56,776 nucleotides of DNA from an uncultured Microbulbifer sp. (lineage in GTDB: Bacteria; Pseudomonadota; Gammaproteobacteria; Pseudomonadales; Cellvibrionaceae). Below the pieces are notes generated by a model. That model did no database searches, was not told where the DNA came from, and saw nothing but the letters and a program-made list of their open reading frames with translations. A program made the translations under genes and the position numbers. Positions within the stretch are counted from its first letter, which is position 1. Each line of letters opens with the position of its first letter. The stretch lies in contig NZ_CANMKV010000028.1 of NCBI RefSeq assembly GCF_947498635.1, forward strand, positions 1-56,776, written 5' to 3'. Positions 45,565-55,156 of this stretch are shown one piece after another.

Positions 45565-46872
45565 TCAGTGCAATTTAAGCCGGGGGTTGACCGCGCGATT
45601 GGCCTGGCCGATCAGGTAGAGCAGCATAGCTTTGGGCCAGCCGTGAATAGCCGCCAGGTGCATGCGGTAGAGGGAGCGATAGGCGAGGCCGGCAATACGC
45701 CCCTCCACGGTGAGACTGCCTTTTACTAGAGTGCCCATTAGGTTGCCCACCGCGGTGTATTTACTCAGGGAAACCAGTGAACCGCGATCGCGGTAATAGA
45801 AATGTCCCAGTGGCTTTTCCTCGATCAGGGCAATCAAATTGGACGCGGTGAGCTTGGCCATTTGCTGTGCCGCCTGGGCTCGCGGTGGCACACGCTGTTC
45901 GTTACCGTCGATACAACTGGCACAGTCTCCCATGGCAAAGATATGCGGATCGCTCTGGGTTTGCAGGGTGGTTTTGACCTCGATCTGGTTGAGGCGGTTA
46001 GTGGCGAGGCCGTCGAGGCGAGTGAGGAACTCCGGTGCTTTGACACCGGCAGCCCAGACGCGAATTGCCGCGGGGATCTCTCTGCCGTCGCCGGTGGTGA
46101 GGCCGCTGTCGCTGGCGCTGGCGATACTGCAGCCGGTGAGTACACGGACCCCCATTTTACTCAGTTCGCGCTCGGCGTTGTTGCCCAGCCGCGCGGGTAG
46201 AGCCGGGAGTAGGTGCGGTCCGGCTTCGACGACCGTAATGTCAATGGCATCGGCGCCGATTCGCCCATAGTTTCCCATCTGTTTACTTGCACCAATCAAT
46301 TCCGCCGATAGCTCTACTCCGGTGGCACCGCCGCCGACTATGGCAATCTGCAGCGTTTTATTGGTGTGCGTCTCAAGGCGCAGAAAGTGATTGAGTAGCT
46401 GCTGGTGGAATTTTTGTGCCTGCTCGCTGCTGTCGAGAAAGACACAATGCTCGCGCACACCGTGGGTATGGAAGTCGTTACTCTTACTGCCGATACAGAG
46501 TACCAGGTAGTCGTACTCCAGCTCGCGTGCCGGCACCAACTCGCTGCCCTCGTCATCCATTACTGCGCCCAAGGTTAAAACCCGGTGCTTTCTGTCGAGG
46601 GACTGCAGGGCGCCGAGCTGGAACTCATAGCCGTTGGCGCGAGCGTGTACCTGGTAATTGAGAGCGTCCATATTGGCGTCGAGTGCGCCGGCGGCGACCT
46701 GGTGGAGCAGGGGTTTCCAGATGTGGGTGCGGTTTTTGTCGACCAGAGTGACTTGTGCAGTGGGGGCATCGCGTTTGCGCCCCAACACGGTGGAAAAGCT
46801 AAAATAATGCCCGAGTCGCGTGGCTAGATGCAGGCCACTGGCGCCGCCGCCGACGATCACAATTTTTTTCAT
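45565..46872 (-). CDS. ndh: Type II NADH:quinone oxidoreductase (NDH-2)
   Basis: A 435-residue peripheral flavoprotein that oxidises NADH and reduces quinone without pumping protons. FAD motif IVIVGGGASGLHLATRLG at the N-terminus, NADH motif IAIVGGGATGVELSAELIGA near residue 177, and a second FAD-binding motif HIFAMGDCAS near residue 310. The C-terminal amphipathic region (LYRMHLAAIHGWPKAMLLYLIGQANRAV) is the membrane anchor typical of NDH-2. It lies downstream of the SelD fusion on the same strand, separated by 174 bases. Two NDH-type modules side by side are notable. Confidence 0.92.
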   Translation of the reverse strand: MKKIVIVGGGASGLHLATRLGHYFSFSTVLGRKRDAPTAQVTLVDKNRTHIWKPLLHQVAAGALDANMDALNYQVHARANGYEFQLGALQSLDRKHRVLTLGAVMDDEGSELVPARELEYDYLVLCIGSKSNDFHTHGVREHCVFLDSSEQAQKFHQQLLNHFLRLETHTNKTLQIAIVGGGATGVELSAELIGASKQMGNYGRIGADAIDITVVEAGPHLLPALPARLGNNAERELSKMGVRVLTGCSIASASDSGLTTGDGREIPAAIRVWAAGVKAPEFLTRLDGLATNRLNQIEVKTTLQTQSDPHIFAMGDCASCIDGNEQRVPPRAQAAQQMAKLTASNLIALIEEKPLGHFYYRDRGSLVSLSKYTAVGNLMGTLVKGSLTVEGRIAGLAYRSLYRMHLAAIHGWPKAMLLYLIGQANRAVNPRLKLH

Positions 46873-47046
46873 GGTGGGTGGTCTTCCTGTCGATTGCTAA
46901 AAAGCCGACTCCCCAATCTGTGAAGACCTCTCGCCGCAATACTTGGTTGTCGGCGTTTGTTCTGGCGTCAGTATCTCCCCCTTGGGCGGCGATAGCAACT
47001 GGTGAGAGGTGGGCGGCAAGCCGAGGCAGGGCGGGTATTTTGTGTA

Positions 47047-49332
47047 TCACACCTGGCTGTGTTCTGCCTCGCTGTCGCGGGTGATTAATTGCCGCCAGTG
47101 CCCCTCGCGGCGCAGGTTTATCTTGGGCTGAACATCGCCGCCAGCGCTGACAACCCCAATGATGGCGGCCTGGCTGCACCCGCTTTGTAGCAGTGTGCGC
47201 ATACAGGCCTCGGCTGTGTTTTCGGGTACGGCGGCGAGCAGGCCACCGCAGGTTTGCGGATCGGTGAGCAGGGCCCAGTGCGGGAGCGACTGCCACTCCC
47301 GTGGATTTTCCACAAAGGCGTAGGCACTGGCGTTTTGTGGCTGCAGGCTGGAAAGCCAACCGCGCTCTATACACTGGCTGGCGCCGGGAATCAGCGGGAG
47401 TTGTTCGGCAATCAGGGTGGCGTTAAGCCCATCGGGTTTCAGCATTTCCAGCAGGTGGCCGAGCAGCCCGAACCCAGTGACGTCCGTGAGGGCGTGGGCA
47501 CCATGCTGGGCGAAAGCCTCGGCGGCGGCGGCATTGCTGTGCAGCATGCACTCCAGAGCCTTCTGCAGCCAGCGCCCCTGGACCTCCCCCATTCCCTCGG
47601 CGGCGAATATGGTACCCACGCCTAGGGGTTTGCTCAGAATCAGGCAGTCTCCCGCCTGGGCTCCGCGCTTTTCCAGCAACTGATCGCGCTCGGCCAAACC
47701 GTTTACGGTGAGGCCCAATTGCATTTCTGCGCCTTCGGCCGTGTGTCCTCCAGAGAGGGCGCAGTGATGCCGGTTGAGCTCATAAATGGCGCCGGCGAGC
47801 AACTGCTGCAAATCCCGCTGGGTGATTTCCTCCGCTGCAGTGGGCAGGGTGGCCAGTATCTGTGCACTGACTGGCTGCGCGTGCATGGCGAACAGGTCGG
47901 AGAGTGCGTGCAGAGCGGCGAGTCGCCCGAATAGCCAGGGGTCGGCAACGGGCGCACGCAGCTGGTCAGAACTCTGCACCAGTAACTGTGAGGCGGGCAG
48001 GTCCATTACCGCTGCGTCGTCACCGAGTCCGCGCAGGAGAAAGTCGGACTGCTGGGCGGGCAGTTTGGCCAGGGCGCGGCGCAGTACCTCCGGGCCTACT
48101 TTGGCGCCGCAGCCATTGCAGCGCATACCCGCCAGGGAGATCCCCTCGCGCTGGCCCAGCGCTTCGCGCGGTCGGGCCGTCGGCATTGTTTCCAGGGTGA
48201 CCGGTAGATCTTCGAAGCGCTGCATAAAGCTGCGGTCGATATGATCTTTCCAGTGCCACAGAGGCGCGCCCACCGCGGCAAGGCCATTGCGTACGGCCAC
48301 CGCGCGCTTGCCGCCACAGGACAGCAGGCTCAAAAAGCGCTTTTGTGGGCGGTAACTCTGCAGCGGGCGTCCAGTGAGAGTGGCGCGCAGGTTGTGGAAT
48401 AGAACTGGCCCCTGGCGCACTGCATAGACACCGGCCTTGGGCAGTGGCTCGGCGGCGAAGCTGGCCACATCACCGGCGGCAAAAATATCCTGGTGTCCAC
48501 GAGCGCGCAGCTTGCGGTCCACCAAAACGAAGCCTTTTTCATCCAGTGCCAGGTCGGCGTCTGCGAGCCAGGGCGGGGCACAGGCATTCGTCGAGAGGAG
48601 AACCTGGTCTAAACCGAGCAGCTCACCACTTTTGTTGCGCACGCCTTGTTCGGTAATTTCCGCCACGGGCCAATTGTGATGTTGCAGCACACCGAGCCTT
48701 TCCAGTTCGCGCGCCACGAGTGTGCGCGCGAGAAATGGATAGCCCTGGGGGATTTTATCGGCGGCGTGTATCAGGTGTATTTGTACGCGCCCGGAGTAGA
48801 TTTGCTCCTCCAGGCTGTGAGCCATGGCCATGGCCAGCTCGCAACCGCCGGCACCGCCGCCGACGATGCCGAGCCGCAGGGGCGTACGGTTTTTCTGCAC
48901 GTGCCTCTGTAATTTTTTCCAAAAGTTATAGAAATGCCCGATGGGCTTGATCGGAATGGCCAGCTCAGAGCCGGGTAACTCGCGCACGGGGGTGGCGCCG
49001 ACATCGAGAGACAGAAGGTCGTATTCCAGAGGCGGGCGCCCGAGTAGAGAGACCGAGCGCATTTTGGCATCGACATGGTGGGCGCAGGCCTGAATAAATC
49101 GTGCTCCGGCGGCGCGGCACAGGCGTGCCAGGTCAATATGGGTGTCATCCAGGGAATAGTGTCCCGCGACCATGCCCGGCAGCATGCCGGAATAGGCTGT
49201 CTGAATCTGCGGGGAAACCAGAGTCAGACGCGCGCCCGGCAGCGGATTCATGGCCCACATTTGCAATACTATGGCGTGGGTATGGCCGCCGCCGACCAGA
49301 ACGATATCCTGGTAATTAGGGTGCTCCTGCAT
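47047..49332 (-). CDS. selD: Fusion of an NADH-dehydrogenase-like flavoprotein with selenide, water dikinase (SelD)
   Basis: A 761-residue bifunctional protein. Residues 1 to about 385 are a pyridine-nucleotide-disulfide oxidoreductase of the NDH-2 type (VLVGGGHTHA, GIVGGGAGGCELA, IFAAGDVA). Residues about 400-750 are SelD, which makes selenophosphate from selenide and ATP: the loop CNGCGAK has the catalytic Cys 408 and Lys 411, and GLGDDAAV, SGGHTAEG and TDVTGFGLLGHL are the ATP-binding elements. The active site uses Cys, not selenocysteine. This fusion is known in other proteobacteria; the flavoprotein part may reduce selenium for the kinase. The product would feed MnmH (38.4-39.5 kb). No selA or selB is in the window. 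Confidence 0.94.
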   Translation of the reverse strand: MQEHPNYQDIVLVGGGHTHAIVLQMWAMNPLPGARLTLVSPQIQTAYSGMLPGMVAGHYSLDDTHIDLARLCRAAGARFIQACAHHVDAKMRSVSLLGRPPLEYDLLSLDVGATPVRELPGSELAIPIKPIGHFYNFWKKLQRHVQKNRTPLRLGIVGGGAGGCELAMAMAHSLEEQIYSGRVQIHLIHAADKIPQGYPFLARTLVARELERLGVLQHHNWPVAEITEQGVRNKSGELLGLDQVLLSTNACAPPWLADADLALDEKGFVLVDRKLRARGHQDIFAAGDVASFAAEPLPKAGVYAVRQGPVLFHNLRATLTGRPLQSYRPQKRFLSLLSCGGKRAVAVRNGLAAVGAPLWHWKDHIDRSFMQRFEDLPVTLETMPTARPREALGQREGISLAGMRCNGCGAKVGPEVLRRALAKLPAQQSDFLLRGLGDDAAVMDLPASQLLVQSSDQLRAPVADPWLFGRLAALHALSDLFAMHAQPVSAQILATLPTAAEEITQRDLQQLLAGAIYELNRHHCALSGGHTAEGAEMQLGLTVNGLAERDQLLEKRGAQAGDCLILSKPLGVGTIFAAEGMGEVQGRWLQKALECMLHSNAAAAEAFAQHGAHALTDVTGFGLLGHLLEMLKPDGLNATLIAEQLPLIPGASQCIERGWLSSLQPQNASAYAFVENPREWQSLPHWALLTDPQTCGGLLAAVPENTAEACMRTLLQSGCSQAAIIGVVSAGGDVQPKINLRREGHWRQLITRDSEAEHSQV

Positions 49333-49591
49333 GTTCGCTCACTGCTGTTTCTGTGGAACGGTCGCCGGGGTAAAGCCTTTGCCCGCCAGCCAAATACTCC
49401 CGCCGCGCAAATTCACTCTTGGATAAATAGTAGACAGCATGGGTAGGGGCGAGACCCATAGCACGACGTCGGATTTCATTATCGCGAATAGTGACGCCAG
49501 GGTAAAAAAAACCACGGGCCTGGTCTTTACTTTATGGGCTTGGCTGTCGTTGCAGCTTGCGTTCAACTCATTTCGCGGCGCTATTTTTACA

Positions 49592-52500
49592 ATGCCAACA
49601 GAGCCTGCCGATCATAAAAATCACTTTCGCCATCTGCTGTGGTGGTTGATAGGTGCATTATTGCTGCTGGAAGGGTTTTCCCTGGTCGTTTCAGGACTGG
49701 TGCGCGATAAAGCCAGTGCATGGATGGCCGAACGGGGACTGGATTTCCAGGCGCAATACTTTCGCGTGTCACTGCTCGATCTGAGTGTGCTGGTTGTGGA
49801 TGCCAGGGCAATAAACCGCGAGGGGCGGGGCTTTTCTGCTCAGGAAATCCTACTGGACTACAGCTGGTGGCAACTGTTGCGCGGCCGCGCCAACTTGCCG
49901 CGGGCCTCGGTCAGTGGCGCCTATATGGATTTGCAATCCGCCCCCGGTGAGCGGCACAGGGCGTGGGAGGTGGGTGGTTGGAGTCTGGCCCAAAGCGAGC
50001 GCAAGGACAGGAATTTTCACCTGATGATCGGTTCGGCGCGGATACGCAATAGTGAGCTTTGCTATCTGCACCGGCCCATCTGGTCGACGGCCTCCTGTGT
50101 TTATGTCGGCGATGTAGATGCGCGGGATTTTTCCTTGGGATTGCGGCGCAAGGGCGATGTTCCCCTAGAGGTGGATATTGCCGCCGTGGAGATTCAACTG
50201 CGCGAGCTGTTGGCGAGGGAGCGCAGCGCGGTGCGACATAACACCACCTTGGCAGAAGTGCACTTAAAGGCGGTGGATTTCCGCTGGCCCAGCTTACGCA
50301 CCGAGGCCGAATCTTTCAGTGCAGAACTTTTCTCCAGCTGCCCGCCACAGCAGTGGGCCGATGCGATTCAGGGATTGCAGCGCTTGATTGGTCACTGCGC
50401 GGCAGCGCGTCGTTTACAAGCTGCGGGAGATCTGAAGTTCGATTTTGGCCGGGTGGCAATGGCTCAGTGGCGCCGCGCGAGTGGTGAAGGGGTTGTGCTG
50501 CGGCGCAGCGATCAGCGCTGGCAGGATTGGCGCGCAGAAACCATCGCTATTCGCGATTTTGATTATGTCCGTCCGATCAAGCGGTTGCGCTGGGGTAGTG
50601 CTGGCGCCACCGCTTTTGACTGGTGTCCCAAACAACTGCGCGACAGCGAGCGCCATTTTTGTGTGCGCGCCACGACCCTAAATCTTCCCGGCCCCACCAA
50701 ATTCGACTGGAGTCAGCGTTTAAAGATATCCACCGGGCCGAGCCGTGCGCAACAGGTGCGCTATCTGGATGTGGCCCAGCCGCACCGCCAACCCCTCACC
50801 GCACAACAAGCCCGGTTGGGTCCGCTGGAATTCGATATTGTCAGCCGTATTCTGTCGGTGGGCAGCTTATCGGTGGATAGTGCTAGCGGCTGTGTGCCCG
50901 GTGCGCTGTGGCACAAACCCGATCATTGTGTACGCCTGGCGGGTCTGCGCGGAGAAGAGAAAGTGGCACTGCGCTTCGGTTCGTCACAGAAGAAAATTCC
51001 CTGGGGATTCGCCAGTGGACCGGTACATCTGGCGCAGATGCAGCTGGTGGGACTGGCGGAGGAGCGGTTGCGGCTGCGCAAGTTGCAATGGCAAAGCATC
51101 GATACACTGGCATCCGGCACGCCCTATTCAATTCAGAATTTCTCCCTGCTGTCCCTATCTGGTTGTTTATCGCGAGGTCTGTTGCCGGACGGGTGGGGGC
51201 CATTGTGCGCCCAAGTGAATAGTTTGCAGGGGCGGGGCAACTTTGCCTGGCAGCGAGGGGAAGAGGGTTATGCCATTTTCGGAAAATTGGGGGTGCAGCG
51301 TTTGATGCTGGGGGATTCTACCAGCGGCAATAGCGGGCTCCTATTACAAAAACTGGCCAGTGGTGCCGGGTATTTCCGGCGCGAGCCGGTCGAAGATCCC
51401 TGGGCCGCCAGCGCACAGGCATCGGATATTGGACCTGGCTCAGAAGATTACGGCACCGAAAAGGGGAGGCTGCAGGATCAGGGCCCATTGGCCAGCCATC
51501 AACTGGCTACCGTTGATGCGCCAAATTTCAAATTGCAGAATGCCAGCCTTCAGCGTCTCGATGGTTGCCTGCCCGACACTTGGGCCCGACTAATTTACCG
51601 CGCGACTCTTCCCGTGGAAGAAATGCCAGCCTGCTTTGATCTGCGCGATCTGCGCCAAGAGCAACCACTTCGCATTGCCTGGTTGGGCGGGCTGGATATT
51701 GCCACAGCTGAGGTTTCCATCGAGCGCGCCGAGGTTCGTACGGCTCAGGACCGCTCGCTGCTGGAGATCAAAAACTTGAATTTACCGCTGGTTAGAATCC
51801 GTCGCGCAGAAAGCGCCGCATTGAGTACCTATATTGCACTGCCGGGGAGTGCGCTAGAGGCGCTGTATGGCTGCCTACCGAATATTGCGAGATTGTCGAA
51901 AACGCCTATCCGCTGTGTGGATTTGCACAGTGTTCAATTGGGACAGGCCTTCCACCTGGAGTTTGGCCTTCAGCAGGCTTCGGCGAACTTGAGCGATTCC
52001 AGTATGGCTCAGGTTCAACTGCTTAAGGCCGGGGGAAAACCGGTGCTGGATCTACAAGACCTCACCATGCCGGTGATGGAATTCCTCTGGTCACGCAATG
52101 GGGCCGCAATGTCGGAGGTAAAGTTTGAGGCGCTGTCTGCGAAATCATTACTGGCTTGCTTGCCAGCGCGTACTGGATTGCAAGAAAAGCTACCGCACTG
52201 TGTTTTCAGTCAAGATCTGCGCTCTATTGGCAGCAGTGGTGTGGCGCTGGGGCAAACAGCGTTCACCCGAACAGATTCCGGTGTGCCTCTCTGGCAATTT
52301 GAAACACTGGCGATACCGCAGGTGTCCTTTTCGACAGATTCCATCGATCTCTACGACTTATCGATGGACAATATATTGATTTGTGGTCTGCGGAGCCTAT
52401 TGCCCAGTGAGGCTGATCGAGTCAACTTGGCTGACTGTATTGAGACCTCACGAATAAACTTTACTAGTGACCCCATCCGTATTGGTTTTGGTCCTCACCG

Positions 52501-54769
52501 TGACCGCCTCTGGTTGGGGCCGGTGCAAAGCGGGCCAATTGCCTTTTGGCAGAAAGGACGCGACTTTCTTCAAGCTGGCCTGCAGCAACTGAGTTGGCAG
52601 GGGTTCAGCTGGAAGGGTGGAAAGCAGTTTTCCGTTATTGATTTGAAAATCCTTAATACCCGGGTCTGTCTGCCGGAATCTGGTAAGTCGGTGAATGTCG
52701 AGCGACTTGAAGGTGCCAGGGTCGGGGACACACAGCGCTGCTACGGACTCGATGAGCTGTATATGCCCGGCAAACAACAGCTATCTCTGAATCGGCCCTT
52801 TGCACTTAAGGGATCGCTACAAATGTCCGGTCTGTCAATTCCAGGAAAAAATTCTCCTCCACTGAAATTCCCCAGTTTTCAGCTAGATAATATTTCTCTT
52901 GAGGGTGAGGCGCTCGCGCTTATACAAAATGTCAGTGGCTGTCTACCCGCCGGACTGCTTAAAGACAAAAAACTTGCCCCCTGTTATCAGCTGGGGCAGT
53001 TGCGTTTGGGGGGAATGGAAAGTCAACAAACGGCTACAGGGCGGAATTTTCTGCTTAGAGATATCAGTGTGGCGGATATACAAATGCACGAAGCGGGTTT
53101 TCCACAGGCCCTGCCTCTACCGCTACTGAAAACCGGGCGGCTTCAAGTAGAAAATCTGCGCTTTAGTGGCCGTTCTGTAGGGGTACACCAGCTGCAACTC
53201 CAGGGTATCGCCAGTTGTATTCCTGCGAAATATTTTGATCAAGGCAGTCACTGTTTCAATCTCGATGTGGTAAGACTGGATGGCAATTTCAGCGGCACTC
53301 ACGGATTGACGCTCTCTCTATTCAAAGTTGAGAATATTGATGTGCTTTCCCCTGGCGGGGAACTATTAGCAGAAGGGGAGAGTGTAGAAATCTCGCACTT
53401 TTCTATGAATGCCAAAGAGTGGTATTTCGCCTGGGGTGAAGCCGTTCATTTTCATTTTTTTAACCGAGATCCGAGCGCACCGGAATTCGAGCGCCATAGT
53501 ACGATAGGGGATTTCAGGCTATTACATATAAAAGCCTTATCTTTTGATCGGCGCAGGGAGTACTTAACGATTGATTTCATCGATTTTTTTCGACCGCGTT
53601 TTATCCTACTGCGGGATGAGCAGGGCCAGTTTCCGGTAACCTGGGAAATCGCCGAGCTTCGCGGTATGCCAATTCATAGAAATATGCCCAGCAAGAAAAA
53701 AGATCGGCCACCCCTCTTGTACCATGTCGGTGATATTCATCTGCGCCACGGCACCTTTACCTGGGTGGATCGTAAACATGAATTTCGGGCACGCCTGCCT
53801 GTGCGCGATATTAATCTTAACCTGAGTGATATCAGTAATCTGGGGGAGCATCCTCCTGCGGTCGTGGTGGCCAATGGTCGCCCTGGAGGATTTGGCGATC
53901 TTCAAGTGGGAGGGACGATCGATTATCTGGGGAATAAAAAGTGGAACGCAGATCTGACTGGTTACCTGGCCAATGTAAACCTGATCCCGGCAACCCCTTA
54001 TATGACCCAACTGTTGGGTTTCAAAATACTACAGGGGCAGATGGATGCAGTAGTGAATATTCACGTACACGAAAACCAGCTGAATGCCTTTGCCGATGTC
54101 GTGCTGGAGAAAATCAAGGTTCGGCGAGTGCGAAAAGACGATCAACTGTCAGTGAAAAAGCGATTTATTCCCCTAAACCTGGCCCTTTGGTTATTAAAAG
54201 ATGGAAAAGGGAATGTAAAGTTTGGTATGCCCGTCACCGGAAATATCCGCGACCCCAAGTTTTCAATGGAGTTTGTATTTAGCGAACTACTGCAAAAAGC
54301 CATTATGGATGCGCTATTTAGTTACTTTACCCCTTATGGGGTTTATCTATTGGCTAAGTTAGCCTGGGGGCGTTTTATGGCCAAATCATTTGATACTATC
54401 GATTTCCAGCCGGGCAGTGCGGAATTGGATGGTTTGGCTTTAGCGCAGTTACAACAAATGGTTGAGGTGCTACACAAACACCCAGATGCCCGTCCTGGGG
54501 TTTGTGGAATCGCCAATGCCAGGGACTGGAATGCAATGTATCCAAATTCCACAATCGGACTGCGCGGTAGCCGCCGCTATCTATCGAACTTTTATCGCCG
54601 ACCGCCCATTACATTGCGGGAGGAGTTTGAGAAACTTGCACAGGAGCGTAGTCGCAAAGTTGAGCGATACTTGATTGATTCAGGCATTCCCGCGGCAGAG
54701 CTGATTCCCTGCGCACCGGATTATATGGGGCGAGATTTTGGTGATCCGAGAGTGGAATTTTCCAATTGA
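49592..54769 (+). CDS. Giant AsmA/DUF748-type envelope protein with 12 regularly spaced cysteine pairs
   Basis: A 1725-residue protein with one N-terminal membrane helix (residues 15-37, LLWWLIGALLLLEGFSLVVSGLV region), so most of it should lie in the periplasm. The last 400 residues match DUF748/AsmA-like proteins: FRPRFILLRDEQG, HLRHGTFTWVDR, GHIDYLG-like GGTIDYLG, LPLNLALWLLKDGKGNVKFGMPVTGNIRDPKF with FIPLN, and an OmpA-like tail starting IDFQPGSAELD. The 1100 residues between contain 24 cysteines arranged in 12 pairs at residues 157/169, 250/269, 345/357, 434/446, 525/539, 659/681, 761/775, 856/870, 931/949, 1026/1050, 1117/1131 and 1209/1221, often within GCLP...C motifs. The family is thought to bridge lipids between membranes through beta-groove repeats. 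I chose ATG 49592; a frame from 49439 would add a 51-residue extension without a good ribosome site. The function here is unknown. Confidence 0.85.
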   Translation: MPTEPADHKNHFRHLLWWLIGALLLLEGFSLVVSGLVRDKASAWMAERGLDFQAQYFRVSLLDLSVLVVDARAINREGRGFSAQEILLDYSWWQLLRGRANLPRASVSGAYMDLQSAPGERHRAWEVGGWSLAQSERKDRNFHLMIGSARIRNSELCYLHRPIWSTASCVYVGDVDARDFSLGLRRKGDVPLEVDIAAVEIQLRELLARERSAVRHNTTLAEVHLKAVDFRWPSLRTEAESFSAELFSSCPPQQWADAIQGLQRLIGHCAAARRLQAAGDLKFDFGRVAMAQWRRASGEGVVLRRSDQRWQDWRAETIAIRDFDYVRPIKRLRWGSAGATAFDWCPKQLRDSERHFCVRATTLNLPGPTKFDWSQRLKISTGPSRAQQVRYLDVAQPHRQPLTAQQARLGPLEFDIVSRILSVGSLSVDSASGCVPGALWHKPDHCVRLAGLRGEEKVALRFGSSQKKIPWGFASGPVHLAQMQLVGLAEERLRLRKLQWQSIDTLASGTPYSIQNFSLLSLSGCLSRGLLPDGWGPLCAQVNSLQGRGNFAWQRGEEGYAIFGKLGVQRLMLGDSTSGNSGLLLQKLASGAGYFRREPVEDPWAASAQASDIGPGSEDYGTEKGRLQDQGPLASHQLATVDAPNFKLQNASLQRLDGCLPDTWARLIYRATLPVEEMPACFDLRDLRQEQPLRIAWLGGLDIATAEVSIERAEVRTAQDRSLLEIKNLNLPLVRIRRAESAALSTYIALPGSALEALYGCLPNIARLSKTPIRCVDLHSVQLGQAFHLEFGLQQASANLSDSSMAQVQLLKAGGKPVLDLQDLTMPVMEFLWSRNGAAMSEVKFEALSAKSLLACLPARTGLQEKLPHCVFSQDLRSIGSSGVALGQTAFTRTDSGVPLWQFETLAIPQVSFSTDSIDLYDLSMDNILICGLRSLLPSEADRVNLADCIETSRINFTSDPIRIGFGPHRDRLWLGPVQSGPIAFWQKGRDFLQAGLQQLSWQGFSWKGGKQFSVIDLKILNTRVCLPESGKSVNVERLEGARVGDTQRCYGLDELYMPGKQQLSLNRPFALKGSLQMSGLSIPGKNSPPLKFPSFQLDNISLEGEALALIQNVSGCLPAGLLKDKKLAPCYQLGQLRLGGMESQQTATGRNFLLRDISVADIQMHEAGFPQALPLPLLKTGRLQVENLRFSGRSVGVHQLQLQGIASCIPAKYFDQGSHCFNLDVVRLDGNFSGTHGLTLSLFKVENIDVLSPGGELLAEGESVEISHFSMNAKEWYFAWGEAVHFHFFNRDPSAPEFERHSTIGDFRLLHIKALSFDRRREYLTIDFIDFFRPRFILLRDEQGQFPVTWEIAELRGMPIHRNMPSKKKDRPPLLYHVGDIHLRHGTFTWVDRKHEFRARLPVRDINLNLSDISNLGEHPPAVVVANGRPGGFGDLQVGGTIDYLGNKKWNADLTGYLANVNLIPATPYMTQLLGFKILQGQMDAVVNIHVHENQLNAFADVVLEKIKVRRVRKDDQLSVKKRFIPLNLALWLLKDGKGNVKFGMPVTGNIRDPKFSMEFVFSELLQKAIMDALFSYFTPYGVYLLAKLAWGRFMAKSFDTIDFQPGSAELDGLALAQLQQMVEVLHKHPDARPGVCGIANARDWNAMYPNSTIGLRGSRRYLSNFYRRPPITLREEFEKLAQERSRKVERYLIDSGIPAAELIPCAPDYMGRDFGDPRVEFSN
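50060..53254 (+). repeat. Degenerate ~93-codon coding repeat with paired cysteines
   Basis: The first cysteines of successive pairs are 93, 95, 89, 91, 134, 102, 95, 75, 95, 91 and 92 residues apart; each pair is split by 12-24 residues. Every cysteine in this span belongs to a pair. The commonest unit is G-C-L-P-x(10-13)-C followed by a hydrophobic alternating strand. Sequence identity between units is otherwise low, so this is a protein-level rather than a DNA-level repeat. Confidence 0.75.
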
Positions 54770-55156
54770 TTCTAAAAATATAAAAGAAAAGAAGCTTCAT
54801 TGAAACCAAAAGGTATTAACGCAGATTATATTTTGAGAAACGCACCATTTCCATAAAGTTCTCCTCACACCCTGTGGAAAAAATGTACTTAGCTACTATA
54901 TGGAATGGGTTTTCTTATCCAGAATTAGAACCATTTCAAACTCTATGTGTTGACAAGCAGGTGAGAAATTTTCTGCAATGATTTTGCACGTGCAGCTTCC
55001 AAAAATTAAGCGCTTTAACGATGTTAGGTTGGCTTGATGCGGTTCTTAATTCTATGGCATGGTTAGCGTAGAAATACCTCTTTTTGGGTAGTGCTATTTA
55101 CCACCAACATTGCCACTATCTATACATAATTAAACATCAGTATTCAGGGAATGAAT
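54770..55156. other. AT-rich non-coding gap
   Basis: 387 bases with no supported gene and no strong terminator. It should hold the promoter of the small exported protein gene at 55157. Confidence 0.45.

Noticed and set aside
47047..49332. Selenocysteine at the SelD active site
   Set aside because: The frame is open with Cys codons in CNGCGAK and no in-frame TGA, so SelD is the Cys form.
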